64,000 bases of DNA, from assembly GCA_049969715.1 (NCBI GenBank), contig JBMFOH010000003.1, positions 43,666 through 107,665 of the forward strand. Direction: 5' to 3'. The notes under the pieces are model-generated. The model worked only from the letters and a program-made list of their open reading frames with translations. It was not told the DNA's origin and searched no databases. This document shows, piece after piece, positions 56,862 to 64,000 of this stretch. Source of the stretch: JBMFOH01 sp049969715 [NCBI: bacterium] (GTDB lineage: Bacteria; DUMJ01). The number at the start of each line of letters is the position of its first letter. Within the stretch, counting starts at the first letter, position 1. Made by a program: the position numbers and the translations under genes.

Positions 56862-57835
56862 TGGATGATTTTAGAACCGCATTTAATAAGATTAAATTAG
56901 AGATATCTAAGGTGATTGTAGGTTATGAGGATATTATTGAGCAGGTCCTTATAGCCCTGTTTAGTGGAGGGCATATACTTCTTGAGGGCTTGCCAGGTCT
57001 AGGAAAGACCCTAATGGTGAAGACATTGGCTGATACTCTGGACCTCGCTTTTTCTAGGATTCAGTTTACTCCAGACCTTATGCCTTCAGATATCATAGGC
57101 ACTAATATTATGGGGCAAGATAGAAGTTTTCATTTTCAACCTGGTCCTATCTTTGCTCAGATAATCCTGGCAGATGAAATAAATAGAGCTACACCTAAAA
57201 CCCAGTCTGCACTTCTAGAGGCAATGCAAGAGCATAGTGTAACAGTCTCGGGAACTCTCCATCGATTGAAAGAACCATTCTTTGTTATGGCTACTCAGAA
57301 CCCTATAGAAATGGAAGGAACTTACCCTCTTCCTGAGGCGCAACTGGATAGATTTTTCTTTAAACTTAAACTTGATTTTCCAGTTAAAAATGAACTGATA
57401 GGGATAATAGACCGTACTACGAATCCTGTAATACCGAAGGCAGAAAAGATTCTAAATGGTGAAACTATAGAGGGTAAGAAGTTAGAGGTAAGAGAGGTGC
57501 CAGTATCAACCCCTGTAAAGGATTATGCTGTAAGATTGATACTAGCCACCCATCCTAACTCAGAGTATTCTACCTCTTTAGTGAAAAGATATGTAAGGTA
57601 TGGTTCTAGTCCAAGGGGAGTTCAGGCATTGATCTTAGGAGGTAAGGTGAAGGCTTTGATAGAGGGAAGATTCAATGTGAGTTTTTCTGATATTAGATAT
57701 GTAGCTAAACCTGCCTTAAGACACAGGATTATATTGAATTTTGAAGGTGAAGCAGAAGGGATAGATACAGATGATCTTATAGATAATATCCTAGAGGAGA
57801 TTCCAGAGCTGGAAAATGAGCCTGTTAAGCCCTGA
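56858..57835 (+). CDS. MoxR-type AAA+ ATPase
   Basis: The 325-residue AAA+ protein has Walker A LLEGLPGLGKT (residues 41-51), Walker B LADEINRATPKTQSALLEAM, sensor 1 in ATQNPIEMEGTYPLPEAQLDRF and a C-terminal lid. MoxR ATPases act as chaperones that activate VWA-domain partners. It overlaps the DUF58 gene by 20 nt, and two VWA genes follow. Confidence 0.94.
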   Translation: MMDDFRTAFNKIKLEISKVIVGYEDIIEQVLIALFSGGHILLEGLPGLGKTLMVKTLADTLDLAFSRIQFTPDLMPSDIIGTNIMGQDRSFHFQPGPIFAQIILADEINRATPKTQSALLEAMQEHSVTVSGTLHRLKEPFFVMATQNPIEMEGTYPLPEAQLDRFFFKLKLDFPVKNELIGIIDRTTNPVIPKAEKILNGETIEGKKLEVREVPVSTPVKDYAVRLILATHPNSEYSTSLVKRYVRYGSSPRGVQALILGGKVKALIEGRFNVSFSDIRYVAKPALRHRIILNFEGEAEGIDTDDLIDNILEEIPELENEPVKP

Positions 57836-58691
57836 ATTTTTAGGTTATCTTGAGAAATTAGACCTACTCCTTAGAAGATCTATAAGAGGAGTAAGCATTG
57901 GAGAGAGGATAAGCTCTCGCCATGGTAGAGGGATAGAATTCCAGGACTATAGAAGTTATGAAATAGGAGACGACTTTAGATATATAGACTGGAATATATA
58001 TGCCCGTCTTGATAGGCTTTTTGTCAAGCTATTTAGGGAGGAAGAAACAGTAAATATATATATCTTTCTCGATATAAGTAACTCTATGGACTTTGGAAAT
58101 CCCTCAAAGCTCTTTTTTGGAAAGGAGATTGCTGCTAGCTTGGGGTATATTGGTCTAGTAAACTATGACATAGTAAATCTATACTGCATATCTTCAGAGG
58201 TGGAGAAGAGATTAGAGGGATTACGGGGGAGAATAAATACCATAAGACTTCTTAGGTTTTTGGAAGATGTCTCTCCTAAGGGCATCACTGCGTTGAATAG
58301 CGTAGTTAGAGAGACCGTTAGAGCTTTAAGAGGTAAGGCGGTTTTTATTGTGATATCAGATTTTCTAGACCCTGCAGGATATCAGGAATGTCTAAAGATG
58401 TTGAGAGGAAAGGGGTATGATGTATTTGTGTTTCATGTTCTTTCTGAAGAAGAGATCCTTCCGAACATAGAGGAAGAGGTAAGATTAGTAGATGCAGAAA
58501 CAGGAGAGACCTTAGAACTTGATAGCTATGAAGGTATACGAGATGGATATAGAAAGGTTTTAGAGAGATTTCTAAATGAGATAGAGGATTTCTCTTCTAG
58601 ACACAACATAGAGTATGTAAGGGCTTCATCTAGTCTTCCCTTTGAAAGGGTTATCTTCTACTATTTGAGACTAGGAGGATGGGTTAGATGA
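57816..58691 (+). CDS. DUF58 domain protein
   Basis: The 291-residue protein carries the DUF58 signature SYEIGDDFRYIDWNIYARL and a VWA-like fold with FLDISNSM as its metal-ion-dependent adhesion site. DUF58 proteins are standard partners of MoxR. It starts inside moxR and overlaps the next gene by 4 nt (ATGA). Confidence 0.93.
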   Translation: MSLLSPEFLGYLEKLDLLLRRSIRGVSIGERISSRHGRGIEFQDYRSYEIGDDFRYIDWNIYARLDRLFVKLFREEETVNIYIFLDISNSMDFGNPSKLFFGKEIAASLGYIGLVNYDIVNLYCISSEVEKRLEGLRGRINTIRLLRFLEDVSPKGITALNSVVRETVRALRGKAVFIVISDFLDPAGYQECLKMLRGKGYDVFVFHVLSEEEILPNIEEEVRLVDAETGETLELDSYEGIRDGYRKVLERFLNEIEDFSSRHNIEYVRASSSLPFERVIFYYLRLGGWVR

Positions 58692-60478
58692 AGTTTCTTG
58701 CCCCGTCTTATCTTTTATTCCTTTTAGGAATTCCTCTCTTGATCGCATTATATATGCTGAGGGTCCGCAGACATTCGGTATTAGTTCCAAGCCTGTATCT
58801 TTGGAGACGGTATATAAAAGAAAGAGAGCACAGCTCAATCCTTCGGAGACTTCTAAAGGATATTATGTTACTACTTCAGATTCTTACTGTAATATTTATT
58901 AGCTTAGGTTTAGCTCAACCTACTCTGTTTATATATAGAAATACTAGATATATAGCGTTTATTATCGATACCTCTGCCAGTATGGAATGTAGCGACCTTA
59001 AGCCTTCAAGACTTGTCTATGCAAAGGAGAAGGCTTTAAGGGTGTTAGAGGGATTAAAAAAAGGAGATAAGGTGGCTGTTTTCCAATCAGATAGTACGGT
59101 GAGGCTTGTCCTAGATTATACTGAAGATAGAAGCCTAATAAAGAGTGCTATAAAGGGGATTACACCTAATGAGGTTGCCGGGGATATTCAGTCTGCTCTT
59201 CTCTACATAGAACACCTTAATAGAAAACCCGATATTATATTCATCTTTTCTGATGGTGCCTTTTCTTCAGACCTTCCTAACGATTTACCTATAAATCTTT
59301 ACTGTTTTAATAAAGGTGATAATAATGTTGGTATTACAAATATAAATGCAAGAGATGTAGGGGTAGGAACTGAAAAAGAGATCCTAGTAATGGTTCAAAA
59401 CTTCTCCTCATCTAACAAGTCTGTTCCTTTTCAGTTGTGGGATGGAGATAAGATTGTAGATAGCAGGGTTTTAGATATTAAGAGAAAAGAGACATATAGG
59501 GTAGTAATAGGACCTAGGATATGGAGAGGTCCAGTTAGAGTTAATATATATCCAAATGATGTGTTTCCCGTTGATGACCATGCCTACATAACATTCCCCA
59601 AATTAAAGCCATCTGTACTGATTGTGACACCAGGAAATCCCTATCTGGAGACATCTATTGCTCTTAGTGATATTGGGATGGTAGATAAAGTAGAAAGGTT
59701 TGATCCATCTGCTGCCTCTAGATATGATATTATTATCTTTGATGGGACCTCACCTGACCAGGTGCCTCCTGGGAATTATCTCTTTATAGGTAAAGTGCCT
59801 GAAAATTTGCCTTTACGGATAGTAGAGACTAAGGAAGATCTTACTATACTGAATGTAAATACCCTTCATCCTGTAATGAGATTTGTAGATCTAGAAGGAA
59901 TACAGATTAGAAGAGGAGTAATCTTTGATGCCTCTGAAGGAGAAGACCTGATTTCTACCCCTGATGGAGCATTAGCCTGGAGTGATGATGGATTTTTGGG
60001 TAGAATAATTGCTTTAGGATTTTACCCTGAAGAAAGCTCTTTTGTTGAAAGGAGTAGTTTTCCTGTATTTATTAAAAATGCCATAACTTGGTTGGGAGAA
60101 AATCCTTCGCCTACCCTACTAAAAACAGGAGAGCCCTTTAAATTGAGGACGAGCGAAGTCAATGAGTTAGTTTCTATAGTGACACCTTCAGATATCTTAA
60201 AAAGGTCTTCTGATGATAAGAGGAGGTTAATTTTTAATGAAACATATAGGGTAGGTATATATTCTATTAAGAGTAAGATTGGAAGTATCGATGTATCTGT
60301 TAATCTATGTTCCTCTTCGGAATCTGACATCTCTCAGAAGGTCTCAGAGAGAGAATTTAAGGGAGAAGTAATTCCAGAAGAAGGTGGTAAAAGTCAATTG
60401 AATCTATGGTATATATTTGGTTTAGGAGCATTAATGGCTCTCTTTACTGAGGGATATCTCTTTTATGGAAGGAGATAA
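58688..60478 (+). CDS. BatA-like membrane protein with VWA domain
   Basis: The 596-residue protein has two N-terminal helices of the BatA type (FLAPSYLLFLLGIPLLIALY; LLLQILTVIFISLGLA), a VWA domain with IIDTSASMECS as an intact adhesion site, then beta-rich extracytoplasmic parts, and a C-terminal helix (YIFGLGALMALFTEGYLF). It probably anchors MoxR-dependent assembly at the membrane. It is followed by the second VWA gene after 4 nt. Confidence 0.9.
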   Translation: MKFLAPSYLLFLLGIPLLIALYMLRVRRHSVLVPSLYLWRRYIKEREHSSILRRLLKDIMLLLQILTVIFISLGLAQPTLFIYRNTRYIAFIIDTSASMECSDLKPSRLVYAKEKALRVLEGLKKGDKVAVFQSDSTVRLVLDYTEDRSLIKSAIKGITPNEVAGDIQSALLYIEHLNRKPDIIFIFSDGAFSSDLPNDLPINLYCFNKGDNNVGITNINARDVGVGTEKEILVMVQNFSSSNKSVPFQLWDGDKIVDSRVLDIKRKETYRVVIGPRIWRGPVRVNIYPNDVFPVDDHAYITFPKLKPSVLIVTPGNPYLETSIALSDIGMVDKVERFDPSAASRYDIIIFDGTSPDQVPPGNYLFIGKVPENLPLRIVETKEDLTILNVNTLHPVMRFVDLEGIQIRRGVIFDASEGEDLISTPDGALAWSDDGFLGRIIALGFYPEESSFVERSSFPVFIKNAITWLGENPSPTLLKTGEPFKLRTSEVNELVSIVTPSDILKRSSDDKRRLIFNETYRVGIYSIKSKIGSIDVSVNLCSSSESDISQKVSEREFKGEVIPEEGGKSQLNLWYIFGLGALMALFTEGYLFYGRR

Positions 60479-60482
60479 TTGA

Positions 60483-63227
60483 TTGAGATTTGACAATAGC
60501 TGCTTCTTTTTGCTATTCATACCTCTTTTTATATTCATATGGTTGAAGAGACATAGAATAAATAGGGTAAGTCTTTGGCTAAGAGTGACAGCTATAACTC
60601 TTATAATTCTCTCTTTAGCTAAACCACAGATTATTAGAAAGGATACCTCTTTAAACGTTATATTTGCCTTGGATAGTTCTCTAAGCATATCCAATAAATC
60701 TAAAGAGGTAGGGATGCAATTTATTAAGATGTCTTTAAAAGAGAAGGATGCCAAAGATAAGGTAGGTTTTATTACTTTTGCTGACGGTGCATTTACCCAG
60801 AGTGTTTTATCTAAAAATCCGACATTAGCCGTATACTCCTCTCCTTCTCCGTACAGTACGGATATTGAGAGTGCTATAAATCTTTCTATATTACTTTTTC
60901 CGAGATATGGAAATAAAAAGCTGATTCTTCTTACAGATGGTAATGAAACAAAAGGAGATGCATTGGCTGGTGCTTATAGAGCAAAGAGTAACAATCTTGA
61001 GATAAATGTCCTGCCATTAACTGATATAGTTTCTTCTGAGGTTACTTTGGAAGATGTAGTACTACCAAAAAAGGTAAACATAAACGAGCCATTTTTGGTA
61101 AAGTTTCTGATTACAAGTACTACCCCTCAAAAGGCTACGCTGTATCTGTCTGAAGACGGTAAGAAGATTCTTTCAGATAGGCTTACACTTAAAAAAGGAA
61201 GGAATCTTTTCTTATATACGCTTTCTCTTTCTAAAGTGGGTTTCCATAGGTTTAGAGGAGAGCTCTTCCCACAGAGAGATACCAAAAAAGAAAACAACAT
61301 TGTAGACTCCTTTACAGTGGTAGATGGTCCCTCTAAGGTGCTGTATGTGTATTCTGGAGACCCCGAAAAGGCATTTATAGAATCTCTAAGATTACAGGGC
61401 ATAGACCTAGAAACTTCTTCTCCCGACAGATTACCAGATATACCTGTTGGTTTTTCTGGATACTCTGCGGTTATTCTTGATAATATACCTGCTACCCTCC
61501 TTACTCTAGACCAGATGAAGGCGCTTCAGACATTTGTAAAAGATATAGGAGGGGGACTTCTAGTAATAGGGGGACCAAATAGTTTTGGTATGGGTTCTTA
61601 TTCTGATACACCTTTAGAAGAGGTCCTACCTGTGGAAAGTCGTATAAAACAGGAGGCCCATCTTTCTGATATTGCCTTGGTCCTAGTTATAGATGCTTCT
61701 GGAAGTATGAGTGGACAGGAAGGAGACCTCTCTAAGGAAGAACTGGCTAAAGAGGCAGCACAGCTAGTTGTAGACTTATTGAAAGATAGTGACGAGGTTG
61801 GGATTATTGCCTTTGACCATTCATATCAATGGATTGTTCCTATTATAAGTACTAAGGAAAAAGAGAAGATTGAAAAAGAGATAGCAAAGATACAACCAGG
61901 GGGAGGAACTGCTATGTATCCGCCATTGGAATCAGCCTACCAATCGTTAAAGGATATAAAGGCACGAGTAAAGCACATAATAGTATTGTCAGATGGGCAG
62001 ACAGAACCTGGGGATTTCAACTCTTTAATAAAGAAGATGAGGCTCTCAGATATTACCCTTTCTACTGTGGCAGTAGGAACTGATGCAGATACGAATCTTA
62101 TGAAAAATATAGCAGAATGGGGGAATGGGAGGTATTATTTTACTAGTGACATATTTTCTATTCCTCAGATCTTTCTTACTGAGGCTCTTACAAGTAGTAG
62201 ACCATATATCGTGGAGAAGAAGTTCTATCCTGCAATAAATGAGTCTGATGAATTCTTAAAAGGTATTGAAAAATTTCCAATCTTTAAGGGATATGTTTCT
62301 ACCACATTAAAGCCCAATGCCAAACAGGTTCTAACCGCCTTGAATAAAGAACCGCTCCTTGCCCAATGGAGATATGGTCTGGGAAAGGTAATAGCATTTA
62401 CTTCAGATGATGGAAGAAGATGGGGAAGCGATTGGGTCAGTGCTCCCATATACTCTAAATTTTGGGCTCAGATAGTAAGATGGATCAGCCAAGAGACTTC
62501 TCCCTATCATATTGTTGTTTCTACCTATCAGAAGGATGAAAATATGAAGGTATCAGTAGATATAATAGACTCAGAAGGTAGATTTGTAAACTTCTTGGAT
62601 GGGTCTTTAAGAGTGATCTCTCCTACAGGAAAGATAGAAGAGGAGAAATTCTCTCAAGTTGCCCCAGGCAGATATATGGGAGAGGTGAGTACAAGAGAAG
62701 AGGGTATATATTCTCTCATTGCAAGGCTTGGTAACGATAAAGTTAGTGTATCTAAATTAGATGGATTCTGTATCCCTTCATCACCAGAGATGAGGAAGAA
62801 CGGAATAAATAATTCCATCTTATCTCAGATTACAGAGATAACTGGTGGACATATCTTAGCCAGCAGAGAGAATATATTTAATAATAGTGGTAGAAAAACA
62901 AGTAATATCTATACAGATATATGGCAGTTAGTAATGCTTTTAGGTGGTATATTTTTCTTGAGTGAGCTTGTTGCTAGGAAATTACTAAGCATCTTAGAGC
63001 AGATGAGAAAAATAGTGGAAGTTCTCCCTAGGCATACTCATTTAAAGATTTCTAGAGAAGCTTTCTCTCTCTATGAGAATGCTTCTGAACCTTTAGAGTC
63101 TATGGCCAGGATAAAAATAAAAGAGGAGTCTCCAATAAATGCCTCGAGTATGGAGCATGCGGCTAGATTATATATAGCAAAATTGAAACAGGAAAAGAAT
63201 GGTAGACCTCTTTACAAAAAAAAATAA
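60483..63227 (+). CDS. Large membrane protein with two VWA domains and a GATase-like domain
   Basis: This 914-residue protein begins with two membrane helices, then a first VWA domain (IFALDSSLSIS, adhesion site intact), a beta region, a glutamine amidotransferase-like fold (GGGLLVIGGPNSFGMG near residues 355-375), a second VWA domain (LVIDASGSMSG near 400), a C-terminal beta region, one helix (IWQLVMLLGGIFFLSELVA) and a basic tail of about 80 residues. The TTG start follows the BatA-like gene by 4 nt. It is the largest subunit of the cluster; its function is unknown beyond the MoxR link. Confidence 0.9.
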   Translation: MRFDNSCFFLLFIPLFIFIWLKRHRINRVSLWLRVTAITLIILSLAKPQIIRKDTSLNVIFALDSSLSISNKSKEVGMQFIKMSLKEKDAKDKVGFITFADGAFTQSVLSKNPTLAVYSSPSPYSTDIESAINLSILLFPRYGNKKLILLTDGNETKGDALAGAYRAKSNNLEINVLPLTDIVSSEVTLEDVVLPKKVNINEPFLVKFLITSTTPQKATLYLSEDGKKILSDRLTLKKGRNLFLYTLSLSKVGFHRFRGELFPQRDTKKENNIVDSFTVVDGPSKVLYVYSGDPEKAFIESLRLQGIDLETSSPDRLPDIPVGFSGYSAVILDNIPATLLTLDQMKALQTFVKDIGGGLLVIGGPNSFGMGSYSDTPLEEVLPVESRIKQEAHLSDIALVLVIDASGSMSGQEGDLSKEELAKEAAQLVVDLLKDSDEVGIIAFDHSYQWIVPIISTKEKEKIEKEIAKIQPGGGTAMYPPLESAYQSLKDIKARVKHIIVLSDGQTEPGDFNSLIKKMRLSDITLSTVAVGTDADTNLMKNIAEWGNGRYYFTSDIFSIPQIFLTEALTSSRPYIVEKKFYPAINESDEFLKGIEKFPIFKGYVSTTLKPNAKQVLTALNKEPLLAQWRYGLGKVIAFTSDDGRRWGSDWVSAPIYSKFWAQIVRWISQETSPYHIVVSTYQKDENMKVSVDIIDSEGRFVNFLDGSLRVISPTGKIEEEKFSQVAPGRYMGEVSTREEGIYSLIARLGNDKVSVSKLDGFCIPSSPEMRKNGINNSILSQITEITGGHILASRENIFNNSGRKTSNIYTDIWQLVMLLGGIFFLSELVARKLLSILEQMRKIVEVLPRHTHLKISREAFSLYENASEPLESMARIKIKEESPINASSMEHAARLYIAKLKQEKNGRPLYKKK

Positions 63228-63238
63228 TATGCTATAAT
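63211..63238 (+). promoter_or_regulatory. Promoter of the SLH surface protein
   Basis: TTTACA (63211-63216), 16 bp and TATAAT (63233-63238) with an extended TG lie over the end of the VWA gene. The start near 63245 gives a leader of about 179 nt. Confidence 0.75.
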
Positions 63239-63247
63239 TAGCTTAAA

Positions 63248-63280
63248 TCTGGCAGACTAACTAGACAAGTTAGGACCAGA
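63248..63280 (+). promoter_or_regulatory. Stem-loop at the 5' end of the SLH leader
   Basis: TCTGG (63248-63252) pairs with CCAGA (63276-63280), and inside it CTAACT (63257-63262) pairs with AGTTAG (63268-63273) around a five-base loop. It begins about three bases from the predicted mRNA 5' end and directly precedes a very strong Shine-Dalgarno, so it may protect the mRNA or control that ribosome site. Confidence 0.6.
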
Positions 63281-63288
63281 AGGAGGTG

Positions 63289-63333
63289 ATGATAGATTTA
63301 ATTGGTCAAGTCGATGTTAGTATGGTCAGATGA
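63289..63333 (+). CDS. Possible 14-residue leader peptide in the SLH mRNA
   Basis: MIDLIGQVDVSMVR follows AGAAGGAGGTGAT (63278-63290), an almost complete match to the 3' tail of 16S rRNA as deduced from general knowledge. The ATG lies only two bases after GGAGG, which is close; a GTG at 63286 or an ATA at 63292 are alternatives. Its stop overlaps the next small ORF (ATGA). It could be translated or could simply hold ribosomes. Confidence 0.3.
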   Translation: MIDLIGQVDVSMVR

Positions 63334-63398
63334 AGAACCTTCTCTCGCTAGGGAGAAAACTTAAGGAGACTCTTAAAATGCGAGGAGAAGGAAAATAA
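63330..63398 (+). CDS. Possible 22-residue basic leader peptide in the SLH mRNA
   Basis: MKNLLSLGRKLKETLKMRGE is followed by two more codons and TAA. The ATG overlaps the stop of the 14-residue ORF, suggesting coupling. An 11-bp stem with one bulged G (63338-63348 with 63380-63391) spans it. No ribosome site of its own is seen. It may be chance, given the short length. Confidence 0.25.
   Translation: MKNLLSLGRKLKETLKMRGEGK
63338..63391 (+). promoter_or_regulatory. Long stem-loop in the SLH leader
   Basis: CCTTCTCTCGC (63338-63348) pairs with GCGA and GAGAAGG (63380-63391, one bulged G), closing a 31-base loop that contains a second small hairpin (TTAAG with CTTAA). It lies upstream of the AGAAAGGAGG of the SLH gene and could affect mRNA stability or access to that site. 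There is no T run, so it is not a terminator. Confidence 0.6.
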
Positions 63399-63423
63399 AA
63401 CCTCTAGAAAGGAGGCTTCAAAA

Positions 63424-64000
63424 GTGAAGCGAATTGCGTTATTTTTGGCGTTGGTGTTGGCTGTAGTGTTTAGTGTGCCAGCTATAGCTGCACCATTTCC
63501 AGATGTTCCATCAAATCATTGGGCTTATGATGCAGTAAATGAGCTAGCATCAAAAGGCTTGATTCTGGGGTATCCAGATGGAACATTCCGTGGTAATAAC
63601 CCTATGACTCGTTATGAGTTGGCGATGGTTATCTCCCGTTTGGTTTCTTATCTTGAGAAGATTTCAGGAGGACCATCTGTTGATGTTTCTCAGTTTGTAA
63701 CGAAAGGTGAGTTGGCAAATACACTGGCTAATTATGTGACGACCGATCAACTAGCAGACTATGTGACAGTAGACCAGCTAGCCGATTATGTAACAACCGA
63801 TCAGTTAGCGGATTATGTAACGACCGACCAGTTAGCTAACTATGTCACGACCGACCAGCTCTCCAATTATGTAACGACCGATCAACTTTCTGACTATGTT
63901 ACTTTTGATGCTCTAGCCGATTATGTAACGACCGACCAGTTAGCTAACTATGTCACGACCGACCAGCTCTCCAATTATGTAACGACCGATCAACTAGCAG
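63424..64000 (+). CDS. SLH-domain surface/outer-membrane protein with nine-residue repeat rod, N-terminal part
   Basis: The GTG at 63424 has AGAAAGGAGG eight bases upstream, the best ribosome site in the window. The 192 codons seen encode a signal peptide (IALFLALVLAVVFSVPAIAA), one SLH domain (residues about 24-78; FPDVPSNHWAYDAV, GYPDGTFRGNNPMTRYE) and, from residue 104, ten tandem nonads of the type YVTTDQLAD. A single N-terminal SLH domain followed by a rod is the layout of Omp-alpha, SlpA and OmpM proteins that tie the outer membrane to the cell wall, usually with a C-terminal barrel or anchor, which is outside the window. Confidence 0.88.
   Translation, partial: MKRIALFLALVLAVVFSVPAIAAPFPDVPSNHWAYDAVNELASKGLILGYPDGTFRGNNPMTRYELAMVISRLVSYLEKISGGPSVDVSQFVTKGELANTLANYVTTDQLADYVTVDQLADYVTTDQLADYVTTDQLANYVTTDQLSNYVTTDQLSDYVTFDALADYVTTDQLANYVTTDQLSNYVTTDQLA
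63733..64000 (+). repeat. 27-bp tandem repeat with 108-bp higher-order duplication
   Basis: Ten in-frame 27-bp units begin at 63733 and every 27 bases to 63976; the last is cut by the window. The units code for YVT(T/V/F)D(Q/A)L(A/S)(D/N). A 77-bp block at 63811-63887 recurs identically at 63919-63995, exactly four units downstream, showing recent duplication. Codon choice (ACG, ACC, GAC) is richer in G+C than in nearby genes. Confidence 0.92.

Noticed and set aside
63733-64000. CRISPR array
   Set aside because: The repeats are contiguous, 27 bp, in frame with the SLH gene and have no spacers.

Overview
The window is AT-rich bacterial chromosome. Arg is mostly AGA/AGG, Ile is often ATA, TAA/TAG/TGA all act as stops, and TTG and GTG starts are common. 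Coding density is very high, with many ATGA, TTGA and TAATG start/stop overlaps. No rRNA, tRNA, CRISPR array, transposase, integrase or phage gene was seen, so this is core chromosome rather than an island. The lineage cannot be fixed from the sequence. Firmicutes-style blocks (aroQ-pepQ-efp-CD1247-like-accB-accC-asp23; DUF951-ychF; RNase HIII; csoR beside copA) sit with signs of an outer envelope (LolA-like protein, a barrel-like exported protein ending in Phe, an SLH protein with a rod of repeats) and a V/A-type ATPase. A diderm, probably anaerobic and possibly thermophilic, deep-branching bacterium fits best.

Layout. 1-9712 (minus): start of a V/A-ATPase operon, a five-gene operon (membrane-anchored solute-binding protein, UPF0104, gyrB, gyrA, archease), two small unknown genes and a NagX-like membrane acyltransferase. 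9759-18134 (plus): polysaccharide deacetylase, copper operon copA-csoR-SHOCT with a CsoR operator, 2-oxoacid:ferredoxin oxidoreductase korAB, and an exported protein next to a LolA-like protein. 18144-19715 (minus): queT, DUF4438 and a tiny membrane protein. 19861-38586 (plus): glycine cleavage gcvH-gcvPA-gcvPB, a class A PBP, SIMPL protein, rnhC, Zn-alcohol dehydrogenase plus class II aldolase, an ABC-2 exporter with an exported partner, rpsI, the aroQ-to-accC block, asp23, a GNAT, and mtnP-mtnA. 38591-41276 (minus): a nucleotidyltransferase/phosphomannomutase fusion behind a possibly structured leader with a 52-codon ORF. 41441-48968 (plus): complete trpEGDCFBA, then DUF951 and ychF. 48965-53259: radical SAM protein, PHP protein, methyltransferase and ribokinase, in alternating directions. 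53343-63227 (plus): a seven-gene MoxR/DUF58/VWA envelope cluster. 63424-64000: start of the SLH protein.

The most unusual signals are regulatory. At least six genes lack a Shine-Dalgarno and instead carry an exact TATAAT 6-10 nt before the start codon, which implies leaderless mRNAs; in three the spacing puts the transcription start on the A of ATG. The SLH mRNA has a long structured leader with a 16S-tail-like Shine-Dalgarno and two tiny overlapping ORFs. The SLH protein itself contains exact nine-residue repeats that suggest a beta-layered coiled-coil rod.
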